Part shown: piece after piece, positions 38,066 through 46,780 of the stretch
Numbering within the stretch: the first letter of the stretch is position 1
Layout of the letters: each line of letters opens with the position of its first letter
Source of the DNA: Opitutales bacterium
GTDB taxonomy: Bacteria > Verrucomicrobiota > Verrucomicrobiia > Opitutales > UBA2987
Assembly (NCBI GenBank): GCA_021772515.1
Contig: JAJFLU010000036.1
Span: 62,001 to 126,000 of the forward strand
Length of the DNA: 64,000 nt
Direction: 5' to 3'
Position numbers and translations under genes: made by a program
Notes under the pieces: model-generated
Database searches by the model: none
What the model was told of the DNA's origin: nothing
Seen by the model: only the letters and a program-made list of their open reading frames with translations

Positions 38066-39211
38066 ATGACGGTTTTCTCAAATATTGGCGGACCTCGGCG
38101 GGCAGCCCGATCTTCGGTTGCGGCCTTGGGTTGCTTGAGCCTTTTCGTAATGACTACCGGGGCAAACCTCACGGCTGAAGAGGAGAAGACGGAGGATAAA
38201 GGTGATGAATTTAAGAATATGGCCCGCGAGGATCTTGGGAGGTTGAAAAAGCAGGGGGAAAAGACTGGAAACGAGGATTTGAAGGACTCGCTGGGTGTGA
38301 ATCCGAACTTTGGCGGCCTGCAACAACCTGAATATATGGGCGGATCAAGCCCCTCAGCCGGTCTCACTGAGGCCGAGAAAAAGGAGAAGGAGGCCGAGGA
38401 GGATCGCAAGCGGAATTGGCTGGTTGACAGTGTTCGGAAGCTTTCCGGCGAACAGGAGTTGACCGATGAGGAGAAGGATAAGCTAAAAAATCTGTCGGGA
38501 GATTTAAACCTCGTCGACCGGTATGTGGCGGAGCGGCTGCGGGAGCAGATTGAGGAAGACGAGGAAAAAGCCACCATCGATCAGGCAAAAAAGGATTCAT
38601 TTGACGAGTCGGATGCGGAAAACCCGCTTGACCCTTCCGACCATAGACCCGAAATTTCCGGCCTCGCCAATACCGCTCCCACCGACCCCCTGAGGGCGAT
38701 GGAGGAAAAATTTATTTCAGAGGCATTGGGCAAAATCACGCCCGAGCAAAACAGGAATCCGCAGAAATCCGAAATGGATATTGGAATCGGTGCCGCAGCA
38801 ACCAACCCTTTTTTGGCGCAATTCGATTTTGCGGACAATCAACTCGGCGATTTCAACTTTTCTGCATCTTCACTTGCCAATACCTCTGCCGGAGCAAACG
38901 CCGAACCCACGATTACCGCCCCCGGTTCTTCCATGAAATTAACGGAAGGGCTGTCCTTTGCGTGGCTGCAGGAAGGCAATAACCCCTTTTTAAGTTCCAC
39001 TATTCTGGCAGCCCCCGCCACGGCCGCTTTCACAAATGCCGTCAGTGGCATCTTGCCCACCTTCACCGATAATAACCTCACAAACAATCTTCCGGCCCTC
39101 AATTCCCCAGACTTACCCCAACTGGCAATCCCAAAATTAACACCCAAAATTCCCCCAAAATCCGTAGAAGAAAACGAAAAAAAATACCTCCCCCAATTGA
39201 ACCGATTTTAA
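38066..39211 (+). CDS. Uncharacterised exported acidic protein downstream of pilT
   Basis: No family was recognised. ATG at 38066 is preferred; an in-frame TTG at 38054 adds four residues. A basic N-terminus (GPRRAARSS) and a hydrophobic stretch (VAALGCLSLFVMTTGANLTA) look like a signal peptide. Residues about 40-190 are highly charged and helical, rich in Glu, Lys and Asp, with possible coiled coils (EAEKKEKEAEEDRKR and EEDEEKATIDQAKK). The C-terminal half is low in charge and rich in Asn, Ala, Pro and Phe (NPFLAQFDFADNQLGDFNF), likely disordered. The 39-nt gap after pilT suggests one operon, so a role in the envelope or pilus system is possible but unproven. Confidence 0.75.
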   Translation: MTVFSNIGGPRRAARSSVAALGCLSLFVMTTGANLTAEEEKTEDKGDEFKNMAREDLGRLKKQGEKTGNEDLKDSLGVNPNFGGLQQPEYMGGSSPSAGLTEAEKKEKEAEEDRKRNWLVDSVRKLSGEQELTDEEKDKLKNLSGDLNLVDRYVAERLREQIEEDEEKATIDQAKKDSFDESDAENPLDPSDHRPEISGLANTAPTDPLRAMEEKFISEALGKITPEQNRNPQKSEMDIGIGAAATNPFLAQFDFADNQLGDFNFSASSLANTSAGANAEPTITAPGSSMKLTEGLSFAWLQEGNNPFLSSTILAAPATAAFTNAVSGILPTFTDNNLTNNLPALNSPDLPQLAIPKLTPKIPPKSVEENEKKYLPQLNRF

Positions 39212-39309
39212 GGGGTGCCGCCATAGTTTCCGATTGCGCAGGGACGCCACATGAAGGCGGTGGAATACTATCCTGGAATGGTTAGATAGTAAGGGCAGCG
39301 AAACTTACA

Positions 39310-40314
39310 CTAGCGAGGTCGCCACTGCGGGGCGCTGTCCAGGGCCGTGTTATCAGTCAACCGTCGCTGGTTTTCTCCGTTGGCGTCCATCACGTAGATG
39401 TCGCTTTGCCCATTCTGGTAAACCACATACGCAAGACGGCGGCCATCTGGTGACCAGGAGATCCCCAGTTTGAGAAACGTCTCCTGCACTCTGTATTCAC
39501 GTGGGTTCTCCTCGCTGAAAGTGAGCCGCTTTGCATTCGTTCCATCAGCTTGCATCACATACACCTCAAAAGTCCCGGCCCTATTGGAATAGAAGGTAAT
39601 CTCTTTTCCGTTTGGCGACATCGTGGGGGCTAGGTCGGTTCCAGCATCATTCGTAAGCCTCTCACGATGTAAATCGTCTAGATCCATGCGAAAAATCTCA
39701 TAATTTCCCACCTCTTTCGATACATACAACAATCCGCTGCTATCTGGCACCCAGAAGGGTTGGGCCGTCATTTCTTGATAACGATCTTTGCTGTTATCGG
39801 TCAATCTCTGTTGATTCGTACCGTCCGCGTCCATGATGTAGATGCCAGGCTTCACGCGGTACTTGACGAAGGCGATCTTCGATCCATCAAATGACCAGCG
39901 CGGGGAATCCTCATAAACCGATACCGGGTTTTGTGTCAGCCTACTGATATTCGACCCGTCGGCCCTCATCACAGCGATTTTCCAGCCTCCAAACCGATAG
40001 GTAGTAAAAGCTATATGTTGCCCATCGGGCGACCAATCGGGTGCATATTCGCCTTGCCATGTGCGACCTGTGAACGTCACCTGCTTAAGATTTGAGCCTT
40101 CTTCATCTATCACCCATATCTCATCATTGCCACTTCGCGTAGATACAAAGGCAATTTGATCTGTAGGGACGCTAGAAGAGGGGGCATTGGCTTCCTGCGC
40201 AAGGTCTGTTGGTAATATAGCCTGGACCGGATGAATCATAAAAACCCCGATCCCGCATGCTAAAAGAACCCCTGAAAAAGGGAGTCCAGCAATGTCATTT
40301 GTTCGTTTTTTCAT
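39310..40314 (-). CDS. Exported TolB-like beta-propeller (PD40 repeats)
   Basis: The 334-residue product starts MKKRTNDIAG, has a hydrophobic core (VLLACGIGVFMIHPVQA) and a likely signal cleavage after VQA. The mature part contains about six propeller blades, each with a core like PDWSPDGQHIAFTT and a YVMDANGENQRRLT-type end (IYIMDADGTNQQRLT, VYVMQADGTNAKRLT). This is the WD40-like repeat of TolB and DPP4-type propellers. It lacks TolB's N-terminal domain and the Tol-Pal genes are not nearby, so it is not called TolB itself. The likely location is periplasmic; the function is unknown, perhaps ligand or protein binding. Confidence 0.85.
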   Translation of the reverse strand: MKKRTNDIAGLPFSGVLLACGIGVFMIHPVQAILPTDLAQEANAPSSSVPTDQIAFVSTRSGNDEIWVIDEEGSNLKQVTFTGRTWQGEYAPDWSPDGQHIAFTTYRFGGWKIAVMRADGSNISRLTQNPVSVYEDSPRWSFDGSKIAFVKYRVKPGIYIMDADGTNQQRLTDNSKDRYQEMTAQPFWVPDSSGLLYVSKEVGNYEIFRMDLDDLHRERLTNDAGTDLAPTMSPNGKEITFYSNRAGTFEVYVMQADGTNAKRLTFSEENPREYRVQETFLKLGISWSPDGRRLAYVVYQNGQSDIYVMDANGENQRRLTDNTALDSAPQWRPR

Positions 40315-40584
40315 GATCTCTGACCTAGATATCTGAGAGGTATTACTAACATATCGTAGGAGGACTTCAAAAAAGCCATGTTGATACTTTATTGGTGAAG
40401 CGTCGGTGTTGCTGATATCGGTCTGGTTGCTTTTTTTAGGGGGTTATTGTGTGCGCGCTAATTGGTATCGGCTAAACCTGATTTTCTTGCCTGCGGGCTT
40501 TTGCTTATTTTTTGGCACGCTGATGGCTGCCTGGTGGTGTATTTCTGCCTCTGGCTGGCTCTTTGGCCGACGGGATGTGGTCGC

Positions 40585-42666
40585 TTACCCGTCTTTTTCT
40601 TTTTTGGATTTCTCGATTACTTTTCTTTCGTAATCGCGTTGCATTTGTTCGTAGTGGCTGAATTCCTCGGAGTGGATTCCTCGCCCGCCGGTTAGGGAGC
40701 GCAGGGTGGTCGAGTAACGGTAAATTTCCATTTGAGGGACCTGGGCGTTGACGATTTGGAAGCCGTCTTTGGAGTCCATCCCCTGGATGCGGCCTCGGCG
40801 CGACGAAATGTCGCCCATGACATCGCCGAGATTTTCGTCGGGGACCTGTATCTGGATGTCATAGATGGGTTCGAGGAGGTAGGGCTTGGCGCTCATGAAG
40901 GCATCGCGGAAGGCATGTTTGCCGGCGATTTGAAAGGCGACATCCTTCGAGTCCACGGGGTGCATTTTCCCATCGTAAAAATCGATCTTTAAGTCAACTA
41001 CGTGATAACCGGCGAGGATACCTTCGACACAGGCGGAGTTTACGCCTTTTTCAACCGAGGGGACGAAAACGCGGTCCACATTTTGGCCGACCAGCGAATT
41101 TGTAAACTCGACCCCGGTATCCCTCGGTTTGGGCTCGATACGCATCCAGACTTCGGCAAATTGCCCGGCCCCACCGGTTTGCTTTTTGTGGCGGTATTTC
41201 GCCGCACCGGGAGAGCGAATGGTCTCGCGAAAGGGGATTTTTGGCTCGACCAGCTCGATTTCGACATGGAAACGCCGTTTGAGAGCCTCGATCATGACCT
41301 GGAGGTGCAGCTCACCTTGGCCCGAAAGTATGGTTTGCCGGATTTCGGGGTCGGCACGGTATTGGAATGCGGGGTCTTCTTTGTGGAGAGTCGCCAAACC
41401 GGTGGCAATTTTATCCTCATCGCCCTTGGATTTGAGGACGAGGGCGCCGTGGATATTCGGCTTGGGGTATTCGGGACGAGGTAACTCGACCACCTTTTTT
41501 GGGTCGCAGAGGGTGTCTCCGGTATGGGTGTTTTTAAGTTTTACAAAAGCCCCGATGTCTCCACCGCGGAGGGTATCCACATTGGTCCGGCGATTGCCGT
41601 TCATGAGAAAAATCTGCCCCACCCGCTCGGTCAGGTTATGGGCGCTGTTGTAGAGTTCGAGGCCGCTTTTAATCGTTCCCGAAAAGATGCGAAAATAGGA
41701 AAGATCCCCCACATGGGCCTCGCTCACGGTTTTGAAAACCTTGACCACCGGCTGCGGGTCGTCGAGGTCGATCGACACCTCGGCTCCACCGGAATCGTGG
41801 CCTTTGGTCACTCCGTGGTCGAGGGGACTGTGGCCAAATTTGGCAATAAAATCCATCAACCGGGCCACCCCGGTATTGGTTTCGCCCGCGGTCGAAAAAA
41901 GCGGGATGAACGACTCATTCTTGACCGCCTCGTGCATACCGGCGCGCATTTCCTCCTCGGAGAGGCCGCCTTCGTCAAAAAATTTCTCGAGCAGAGCATC
42001 ATCAGACTCGGCCACGAATTCGACCAGTTCCTGATGGAGTTTCTCAACGAGCTCGGCCCAATCCCCTGAGGGGTCAGATTCCGTGTATTTCCCGCTCCCG
42101 TCAGCCGGATAGGTGACGACTTTTCGCCGCAGGACATCCAACACTTGATTGAAACCCACTCCGGCGTTGATCGGGATCGTCATCGGAAACACCTTACGGC
42201 CAAATCGCTCCCTGACATTTTCCAAAACCGCGTCGAAGTCCGTATGCTCCTTGTCAAGGGCATTGATTATCAGTAGTTTGGGAATTCCGCGACGCTTGGA
42301 AAAATCCCACATCTTGCTGGTCCCGACCTCGATTCCCTGACCGGCGTGAATGACGATGAGGGCGAAATCGCAAATCTGGAGGGCACCCAAGCCATCACTC
42401 AGGAAATCCAGATATCCGGGTGTATCGGCGAAATTGAGCTTCTTACCCAGCCATTCGGTATGCAAAATCGAGGTATGAATGGATATCTGCCGCTTCTTTT
42501 CCTCCTCATGGTAATCGGAGACGGTGGTGCCGTTCACCGTGTTCCCCAACCGACTGATGTCATCGCTACAGGCGAGGATCGCCTCGGCCAACATTGTCTT
42601 GCCCGACGAGCCGTGCCCGACAATCGCGAAATTCCTCAAATCCTTGGTCTGAAATTCCTTACTCAA
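40585..42666 (-). CDS. Elongation factor G-like GTPase (EF-G paralogue)
   Basis: The 693-residue protein has the full five-domain EF-G layout but belongs to the EF-G-like branch rather than housekeeping FusA. The G1 loop is GHGSSGKT (17-24) instead of AHIDAGKT. G3 is DTPGYLDF (81-88). G4 reads NALD (135-138), where canonical GTPases have NKxD; the missing lysine is notable. Domain IV begins RETIRSPGAAKYRHKKQTGG, and the C-terminal domain holds the segment GDISSRRGRIQGM. The start is TTG at 42666 with AGGA about 10 nt upstream. No ribosomal genes surround it, which supports a specialised role. The true cellular role of this branch is unclear. Confidence 0.88.
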   Translation of the reverse strand: MSKEFQTKDLRNFAIVGHGSSGKTMLAEAILACSDDISRLGNTVNGTTVSDYHEEEKKRQISIHTSILHTEWLGKKLNFADTPGYLDFLSDGLGALQICDFALIVIHAGQGIEVGTSKMWDFSKRRGIPKLLIINALDKEHTDFDAVLENVRERFGRKVFPMTIPINAGVGFNQVLDVLRRKVVTYPADGSGKYTESDPSGDWAELVEKLHQELVEFVAESDDALLEKFFDEGGLSEEEMRAGMHEAVKNESFIPLFSTAGETNTGVARLMDFIAKFGHSPLDHGVTKGHDSGGAEVSIDLDDPQPVVKVFKTVSEAHVGDLSYFRIFSGTIKSGLELYNSAHNLTERVGQIFLMNGNRRTNVDTLRGGDIGAFVKLKNTHTGDTLCDPKKVVELPRPEYPKPNIHGALVLKSKGDEDKIATGLATLHKEDPAFQYRADPEIRQTILSGQGELHLQVMIEALKRRFHVEIELVEPKIPFRETIRSPGAAKYRHKKQTGGAGQFAEVWMRIEPKPRDTGVEFTNSLVGQNVDRVFVPSVEKGVNSACVEGILAGYHVVDLKIDFYDGKMHPVDSKDVAFQIAGKHAFRDAFMSAKPYLLEPIYDIQIQVPDENLGDVMGDISSRRGRIQGMDSKDGFQIVNAQVPQMEIYRYSTTLRSLTGGRGIHSEEFSHYEQMQRDYERKVIEKSKKEKDG

Positions 42667-42831
42667 TTTTTTTCCTGTAGTTGGTGGTGATGGTTATGAA
42701 GTTGAAAACGAAACTGACGGTGGAGGTGATTTGCCCCTGGCTTTTCCAATTTTAGATAGGTTCAACGAACGGGAGAATATCTCCTGCAGTTACCGGCAAG
42801 ATGCGGGAACCTTTGTCCGCGTCCTCTCAAT

Positions 42832-43332
42832 TCAGGCAAAAACCCGATTTTGAAAAGGTTTTTTGTCCAGACGATCGGTGAAACTTAAAATCTTGGGCTC
42901 GACGAGGCGCTCGAAATCCTTGTAGGCCATTTTTACGAGATCAGTGTGAGAACCTGCGTTGAATGCGATAACCTCATCCTCGGTAAGGCTTTGGGCGACA
43001 TATACATCCACACCGTATAAATTGCCAAAAGGAGGCATGGCGCCCACTTCGCAATCGGGAAACTGGCCTTCGAATTCGCTTTCCGCAGCGAGATAAACGT
43101 CGAACGTGCCCATTGCCAGCGCGAGTCGATTGAAGTCGATGTGATAACTTGCCGGGAGCACCGCCATAGCCAGTTTACCTTTTACATTTACCATGACCGG
43201 CTTGGCCATTTCGCGACCCGGAATATGGGTCATCGCTGCAATTTCCTGGGCGCTGAAGGATGGCGAGTGGCTCATAACCACATATTTCACCGAGTTGGCG
43301 TCCAGATATTCCCTTAATTTTTTTATAACCAT
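42832..43332 (-). CDS. YbaK/ProX-type aminoacyl-tRNA deacylase domain protein
   Basis: The 166-residue single-domain protein starts VIKKLREYLDANSVKY. It has MAKPVMVNVKGKLAMAVLPA, with a lysine in the place used by the editing domain, then VGAMPPFGNLYGVDVYV and FNAGSHTDLVKM, which are the conserved YbaK/EbsC motifs. Such proteins hydrolyse mischarged tRNAs (for example Ala- or Cys-tRNA-Pro) in trans. The exact tRNA specificity cannot be read here. It lies 165 nt upstream of the EF-G-like gene on the same strand, possibly a translation-related pair. Confidence 0.85.
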   Translation of the reverse strand: MVIKKLREYLDANSVKYVVMSHSPSFSAQEIAAMTHIPGREMAKPVMVNVKGKLAMAVLPASYHIDFNRLALAMGTFDVYLAAESEFEGQFPDCEVGAMPPFGNLYGVDVYVAQSLTEDEVIAFNAGSHTDLVKMAYKDFERLVEPKILSFTDRLDKKPFQNRVFA

Positions 43333-43716
43333 AATTTCAATTATTGAGTTGATGGGTTTTGGTTTGTCTGGACACCGGAATATTCAATGGATCATTGACC
43401 GGTTCCAGATGATTTGCTTGCCTCTCGCAAAAGTATCCGGTTTAGGCCCGGCCAGTCTAGAACTGGCAGGCTGGTTGATATTGGGCAAATATTTACTCTC
43501 GCGATCACGTAACGTAAATTGACAAGGGAATGAAAATTGTGCCCCGGCATAAGCCAAAGGCAAATTATTTTTCGTCTTTTTATGCCATTTCTGGGTAAAA
43601 TTCTGTTTTTTAAACCGAAATTGCCCTGATAAAGAGGCATTGCCCATCAACCCGACCCCCTCCCAGGAACTGATGCTTGACGATTCAGCACCACCACTGG
43701 CAACATTGAGCTTTTC
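43333..43716. other. Divergent spacer without a gene
   Basis: About 384 nt between the leftward deacylase and rightward HD gene. Only a small hairpin (GCCAGT/ACTGGC near 43451-43468) stands out. An open minus-strand frame spanning it has no family features and overlaps the HD gene, so it is not called. Confidence 0.5.
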
Positions 43717-44316
43717 GTGATGGATAAAACCCGAACCGAGGCCCTGGCCCTCCTCCAACAATACACCAAGGGCGAAAGTCTGAGGAAACATGGGCTCTCG
43801 GTGGAGGCCGCTGTGCGCTGGTATGCCCGGTATTTCGACGTGTCCAAAGAGGAGGAGGAACTTTGGGGAATAACCGGCCTTTTGCACGATTTTGACTACG
43901 AGCAAAACCCCACACTCGGAGAAAATGGTCACCCCTACGTCGGCGTAAGCATCCTCCGCGAGCAAGGTTACCCCGAGATCATGCTCGATGCGATTCTCGG
44001 CCACGCCAACTACTCCGGTGTGCCCCGGAACTCGCAACTTTCCAAAGTCCTCTATGCCTGCGATGAGTTGACCGGCCTCATCACCGCCTCGGCCCTCGTC
44101 CGCCCCGATAAATCACTGCATTCGCTGAAAGTGAAATCGGTCAAAAAGAAGTTCAAAGATAAATCCTTCGCCAAGGCAATCTACCGCGAGGACATCCAAG
44201 TCGGCGCCCAAGAGCTAGGCATAGAACTCGGCCAACACATCTCCAACGTCATCGAAGGAATGAGAACTATAGCCCAAGAATTAGGTCTCAACGGAACCGA
44301 GGCGAACGGCGGTTAA
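43717..44316 (+). CDS. HD-domain (HDIG-type) protein, probable phosphohydrolase
   Basis: The 199-residue cytoplasmic protein has the HD superfamily metal-binding pattern: KHGLSVEAAVRWYA, then the HD pair in GLLHDFDYEQNP, GHPYVGV, LGHANYSGVPR, and a final Asp in YACDELTGLI. These positions match small HDIG hydrolases widely annotated as HAD/HD family or predicted nucleotidases. Start is either GTG 43717 or ATG 43720. SVKKKFKDKSFAKAI is a conserved tail of this subfamily. The substrate is unknown. It is transcribed alone. Confidence 0.85.
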   Translation: MMDKTRTEALALLQQYTKGESLRKHGLSVEAAVRWYARYFDVSKEEEELWGITGLLHDFDYEQNPTLGENGHPYVGVSILREQGYPEIMLDAILGHANYSGVPRNSQLSKVLYACDELTGLITASALVRPDKSLHSLKVKSVKKKFKDKSFAKAIYREDIQVGAQELGIELGQHISNVIEGMRTIAQELGLNGTEANGG

Positions 44317-44441
44317 GGGAGGATGGGGATTTCCGTTCGCGATTGCGAGAGTCTATTCAGGGTAATGCCAGATTTCGTGATTTATTCAAGCAACTCCCGG
44401 TTATGGAATTAATCCACGAAAACCTGTCCAAACTGCTAAAT

Positions 44442-44460
44442 AGAACCTATCTCAAATTCG
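44442..44460. repeat. Solo terminus of the AGAACCTATCTC dispersed repeat
   Basis: AGAACCTATCTCAAATTCG matches the ends of the elements at 46517-46730 and 63392-63669, but no interior or second end was found nearby. It is probably a deletion remnant. Confidence 0.6.
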
Positions 44461-44502
44461 CGGGTCTCAGCAATGCCGCACGCCAGTAATTGTTACAGCG
44501 AA

Positions 44503-44769
44503 TTACAGGTCGGGATCATTCCTGCTTTCTCCATCTGGCCTCTCCTTAAAGTACAGAACGTGTTTTGGTATGATGTCATTTACCGCGTTTTCAATCTCGC
44601 TTCTCATCATCCATCGAATCCAATACTTTCTTAGGAAACCCGCCTTTTCTATCCTAGGCAGATAAATTTCCTCAATTCGTGTAGTTATTTCCTTAATCTC
44701 CTCTTTTGTTCCTGGATCATGGAGTAACCGATAATGGCCATCTGAAACTATAGTGTTCATACTCATCAT
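44503..44769 (-). CDS. Small hypothetical protein coupled to the SIMPL-like gene
   Basis: An 88-residue protein of unknown function. It is helical and charged (EEIKEITTRIEEIYLPRIEK) with an aromatic patch (FLRKYWIRWMMRSEIENA). ATG codons occur at 44769, 44766 and 44760. The first overlaps the TGA of the preceding gene in an ATGA junction, which argues that it is real and translated with it. No signal peptide or membrane span is evident. Confidence 0.55.
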   Translation of the reverse strand: MMSMNTIVSDGHYRLLHDPGTKEEIKEITTRIEEIYLPRIEKAGFLRKYWIRWMMRSEIENAVNDIIPKHVLYFKERPDGESRNDPDL

Positions 44770-45443
44770 TGACGATTTTGCGCCGCCGGGTCATTGAAAT
44801 GGACTTCGTAATCGGCTGATAGTTCTATGGTTACTATCTTTTCGTAAAACCCCTTTTCCACTTGCGCTTTATCTACTCGCTCGGGCCGTTTTCTGCGGGT
44901 TGATATCACGAATTCCTCTAGTTCTTCAAGTTCCTCTTCCTTGCTCTTTCTGCGGGTTTCTCTCTTCTTATACGGCTTAAAAGCAATCAGTTTGAGTTTA
45001 ACGCCGAAACTCTCTTCGTAGAATCTCACTTTGTCATTCAGGTTCTCTTTAGCTTTTTCGATATTGGCCCAAAATGCATCGGGTGAATCTCTGGTGATCG
45101 TGAATACTTCATTGACAATAACACCCTTCACGGTGGATAGGCGGTGAACGATGGTATCGACATCGTTAATGTTCACAGCCTTGACGCGAAAACCATCACG
45201 ATATTCTAGCTCTTTAATTTCTGAGAATGCCAGATCATCGCTCGTAATCGCATAAGTATTGCTTGGTATAAACGATGCGCCTGGAAGCTCGAAAACGATT
45301 TTATTTATAGACTCAAAAAGTTTCAAATTCTCATTTTTTACCTTTTGGTATTCTTTCCCACGGGTGTAAACCACGCCTTCGATATGATACTCCTGCGGCT
45401 CAATACTATATGTGACAGATCCTTTAAGGTTAAGCCGACTCAC
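44766..45443 (-). CDS. SIMPL (DUF541)-like exported protein, start uncertain
   Basis: From the GTG at 45443 the product is 225 residues. LNLKGSVTYSIEPQEYHIEGVV fits a SIMPL N-terminal strand pair, and AYAITSDD-like spacing plus VNINDVDTIVHRLSTVKGV and YEESFGVKLKLIAF fit its core. A highly charged stretch (RRKSKEEELEELEE) interrupts the C-terminal part. The same frame stays open upstream to a TAA near 45602 and there encodes a clear signal peptide (TRFTLLLILPWFLHSTVTGA) plus a linker, yet contains no ATG, GTG, TTG or CTG. Either a rare ATT/ATA start is used, or the original start has been lost. SIMPL proteins are periplasmic, so the upstream part is probably native. The role is unknown. Confidence 0.6.
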   Translation of the reverse strand: MSRLNLKGSVTYSIEPQEYHIEGVVYTRGKEYQKVKNENLKLFESINKIVFELPGASFIPSNTYAITSDDLAFSEIKELEYRDGFRVKAVNINDVDTIVHRLSTVKGVIVNEVFTITRDSPDAFWANIEKAKENLNDKVRFYEESFGVKLKLIAFKPYKKRETRRKSKEEELEELEEFVISTRRKRPERVDKAQVEKGFYEKIVTIELSADYEVHFNDPAAQNRQ

Positions 45444-45616
45444 TTTTTGCTTAGGCAGAGATTTCGGCTTGGGGTGGATAAATTCCCGAAGCTCTGACTC
45501 ACTTCCAGAAACCGTGATTGCCCCAGTTACAGTCGAGTGGAGAAACCACGGTAAAATTAATAGTAATGTAAATCTAGTTTTAATATTTATATCGGCGCTA
45601 ATTTAGGAATTGTTTG

Positions 45617-46015
45617 TTATTGTTTGGGGTTGGTTCCCCATCCGTCAAATTCGCAATCATGCTCATAGCCAAGATTACACATCAGGCCGGTCCATTCGAG
45701 AACTTTTTCAGTAGTCATCTGAATGGGGGTCGTCCAGCCGGTGATAATTTGAATTTTTTTATTGCCTGCAGATTCTCCATACTCAACTACATAATTTTGT
45801 GCTTCAAGCTTCTCGGCTAAGCCCTGAGCTTTCTCAATGGTGTTGGTATAAAAGAAAAACTCCAATTTCAAATGAGAATCGTCGGTTACACCAAAACTGC
45901 GAAGTTGCTCAACCGTTTGGGGCGACGTTTTCAGGTGAAAAGCCAAGTTTTTTTGGTGGCCAGCCTCCGTAATAAATCGTTTTGGCTGCTTCCTGAATAA
46001 ATCAAGAATACTCAC
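45617..46015 (-). CDS. RraB (ribonuclease E inhibitor B)-domain protein
   Basis: The 132-residue protein has the RraB fold hallmarks: HLKLEFFFYTNTIEKAQGLAEKL, NYVVEYGESAGNKKIQI and the C-terminal acidic signature EHDCEFDGWGTNP, equivalent to the family EYDGWGT. Classical RraB binds RNase E and restrains mRNA decay, but many homologues outside Enterobacteria have no tested function. Start GTG at 46015. It sits in a leftward run with the SRPBCC and SIMPL-like genes. Confidence 0.72.
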   Translation of the reverse strand: MSILDLFRKQPKRFITEAGHQKNLAFHLKTSPQTVEQLRSFGVTDDSHLKLEFFFYTNTIEKAQGLAEKLEAQNYVVEYGESAGNKKIQIITGWTTPIQMTTEKVLEWTGLMCNLGYEHDCEFDGWGTNPKQ

Positions 46016-46037
46016 AACTAACCTTCATTCTTTCGTT

Positions 46038-46487
46038 TTATTTATCCTCTAAAATTTGCTTCAATAATGCGAGATCTTTCTTATTCGCCCTTTTCATCGC
46101 GATTGACATGAAGGGTGTCATAATTTTCGAAAAACCCGTCGGAATTCCGGTATTCCTGAGGATCATCTTGGTGCTATCGCTGCCGCACGCTTCCCATGTG
46201 TAGCAAGTTTGCATCGGAAATGGGCCTTGCGAGGTTTGCATCACGAATTTTTGATTCGGCTCATATTCAATTACCTCGTAGGTATATCTTAATTTTTGTC
46301 CAAAAAAATGAGCAATAAATGCAATTTTTGAACCCACCCGCAGCGGCGGTGATGTCCACCACTCCACCGAACTGATATTGACATACCATTTTTGCGCATT
46401 GTCGGGGTCGGCAGAGAACGCAGACACTTTATCAATCCCACAATTGATAATGATTTCCGTTGAAACATCGATAGCCATTTTGCTCAC
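46038..46487 (-). CDS. SRPBCC-family (START-like) protein
   Basis: A 149-residue protein with the helix-grip pattern: STEIIINCGIDKVSAFSADPDNAQKWY at the start, VGSKIAFIAHFFGQKLRYTYEV in the strands, and a C-terminal helix (FMSIAMKRANKKDLALLKQIL). Members bind hydrophobic ligands or act as polyketide-cyclase-like enzymes; no catalytic set is evident. Start is GTG 46487 or ATG 46478, the latter beginning MAIDVSTEI. It ends 22 nt before the RraB-like gene and its 5' side abuts the dispersed repeat. Confidence 0.78.
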   Translation of the reverse strand: MSKMAIDVSTEIIINCGIDKVSAFSADPDNAQKWYVNISSVEWWTSPPLRVGSKIAFIAHFFGQKLRYTYEVIEYEPNQKFVMQTSQGPFPMQTCYTWEACGSDSTKMILRNTGIPTGFSKIMTPFMSIAMKRANKKDLALLKQILEDK

Positions 46488-46516
46488 ACTCGATCGGTTT
46501 ATCTAATTCTCATTTT

Positions 46517-46730
46517 AGAACCTATCTCAAAATCGTGGATAAATGATGTTTGTAGCGCCACGGTAGCGGATGCGAGGCGGCACAAATTCTTCGGACAGAG
46601 GCAATTATGGTTTTGAGCGGCATTCCGACCATACAGCAGGGCTTCCTCCATCTCTGCAAGCCCCGCTCCGCCTTGCTCAAAATATGTAATTGCTCTCTGC
46701 ATCATCATCGTCGAAATTGAGATAGGTACT
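46517..46730. repeat. Dispersed repeat, short form, with inverted ends
   Basis: The 214-bp unit starts AGAACCTATCTCAAAATCG and ends GAGATAGGTACT, so its tips are imperfect inverted repeats. It aligns in opposite orientation with the 278-bp unit at 63392-63669 over both ends and most of the interior. A 69-codon frame inside (46708-46499) has a counterpart in the other copy, with shared NCLCPK-LC residues, but it looks incidental. No transposase is inside, so it is MITE-like or an IS remnant. Confidence 0.75.
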
Positions 46731-46780
46731 AATAATAAGTTTTTAAAGTAAACTTATAGCGAGCAAATTCTAAATATTCA

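Noticed and set aside
43384-44037. A minus-strand frame of 217 codons
   Set aside because: It is antisense to the HD-domain gene over part of its length, has no start signal and no recognisable sequence.
46499-46708. A 69-codon minus-strand frame with a relative at 63410-63664
   Set aside because: Both lie inside the dispersed repeat, diverge after the shared part and lack start signals; the shared peptide follows from shared DNA.
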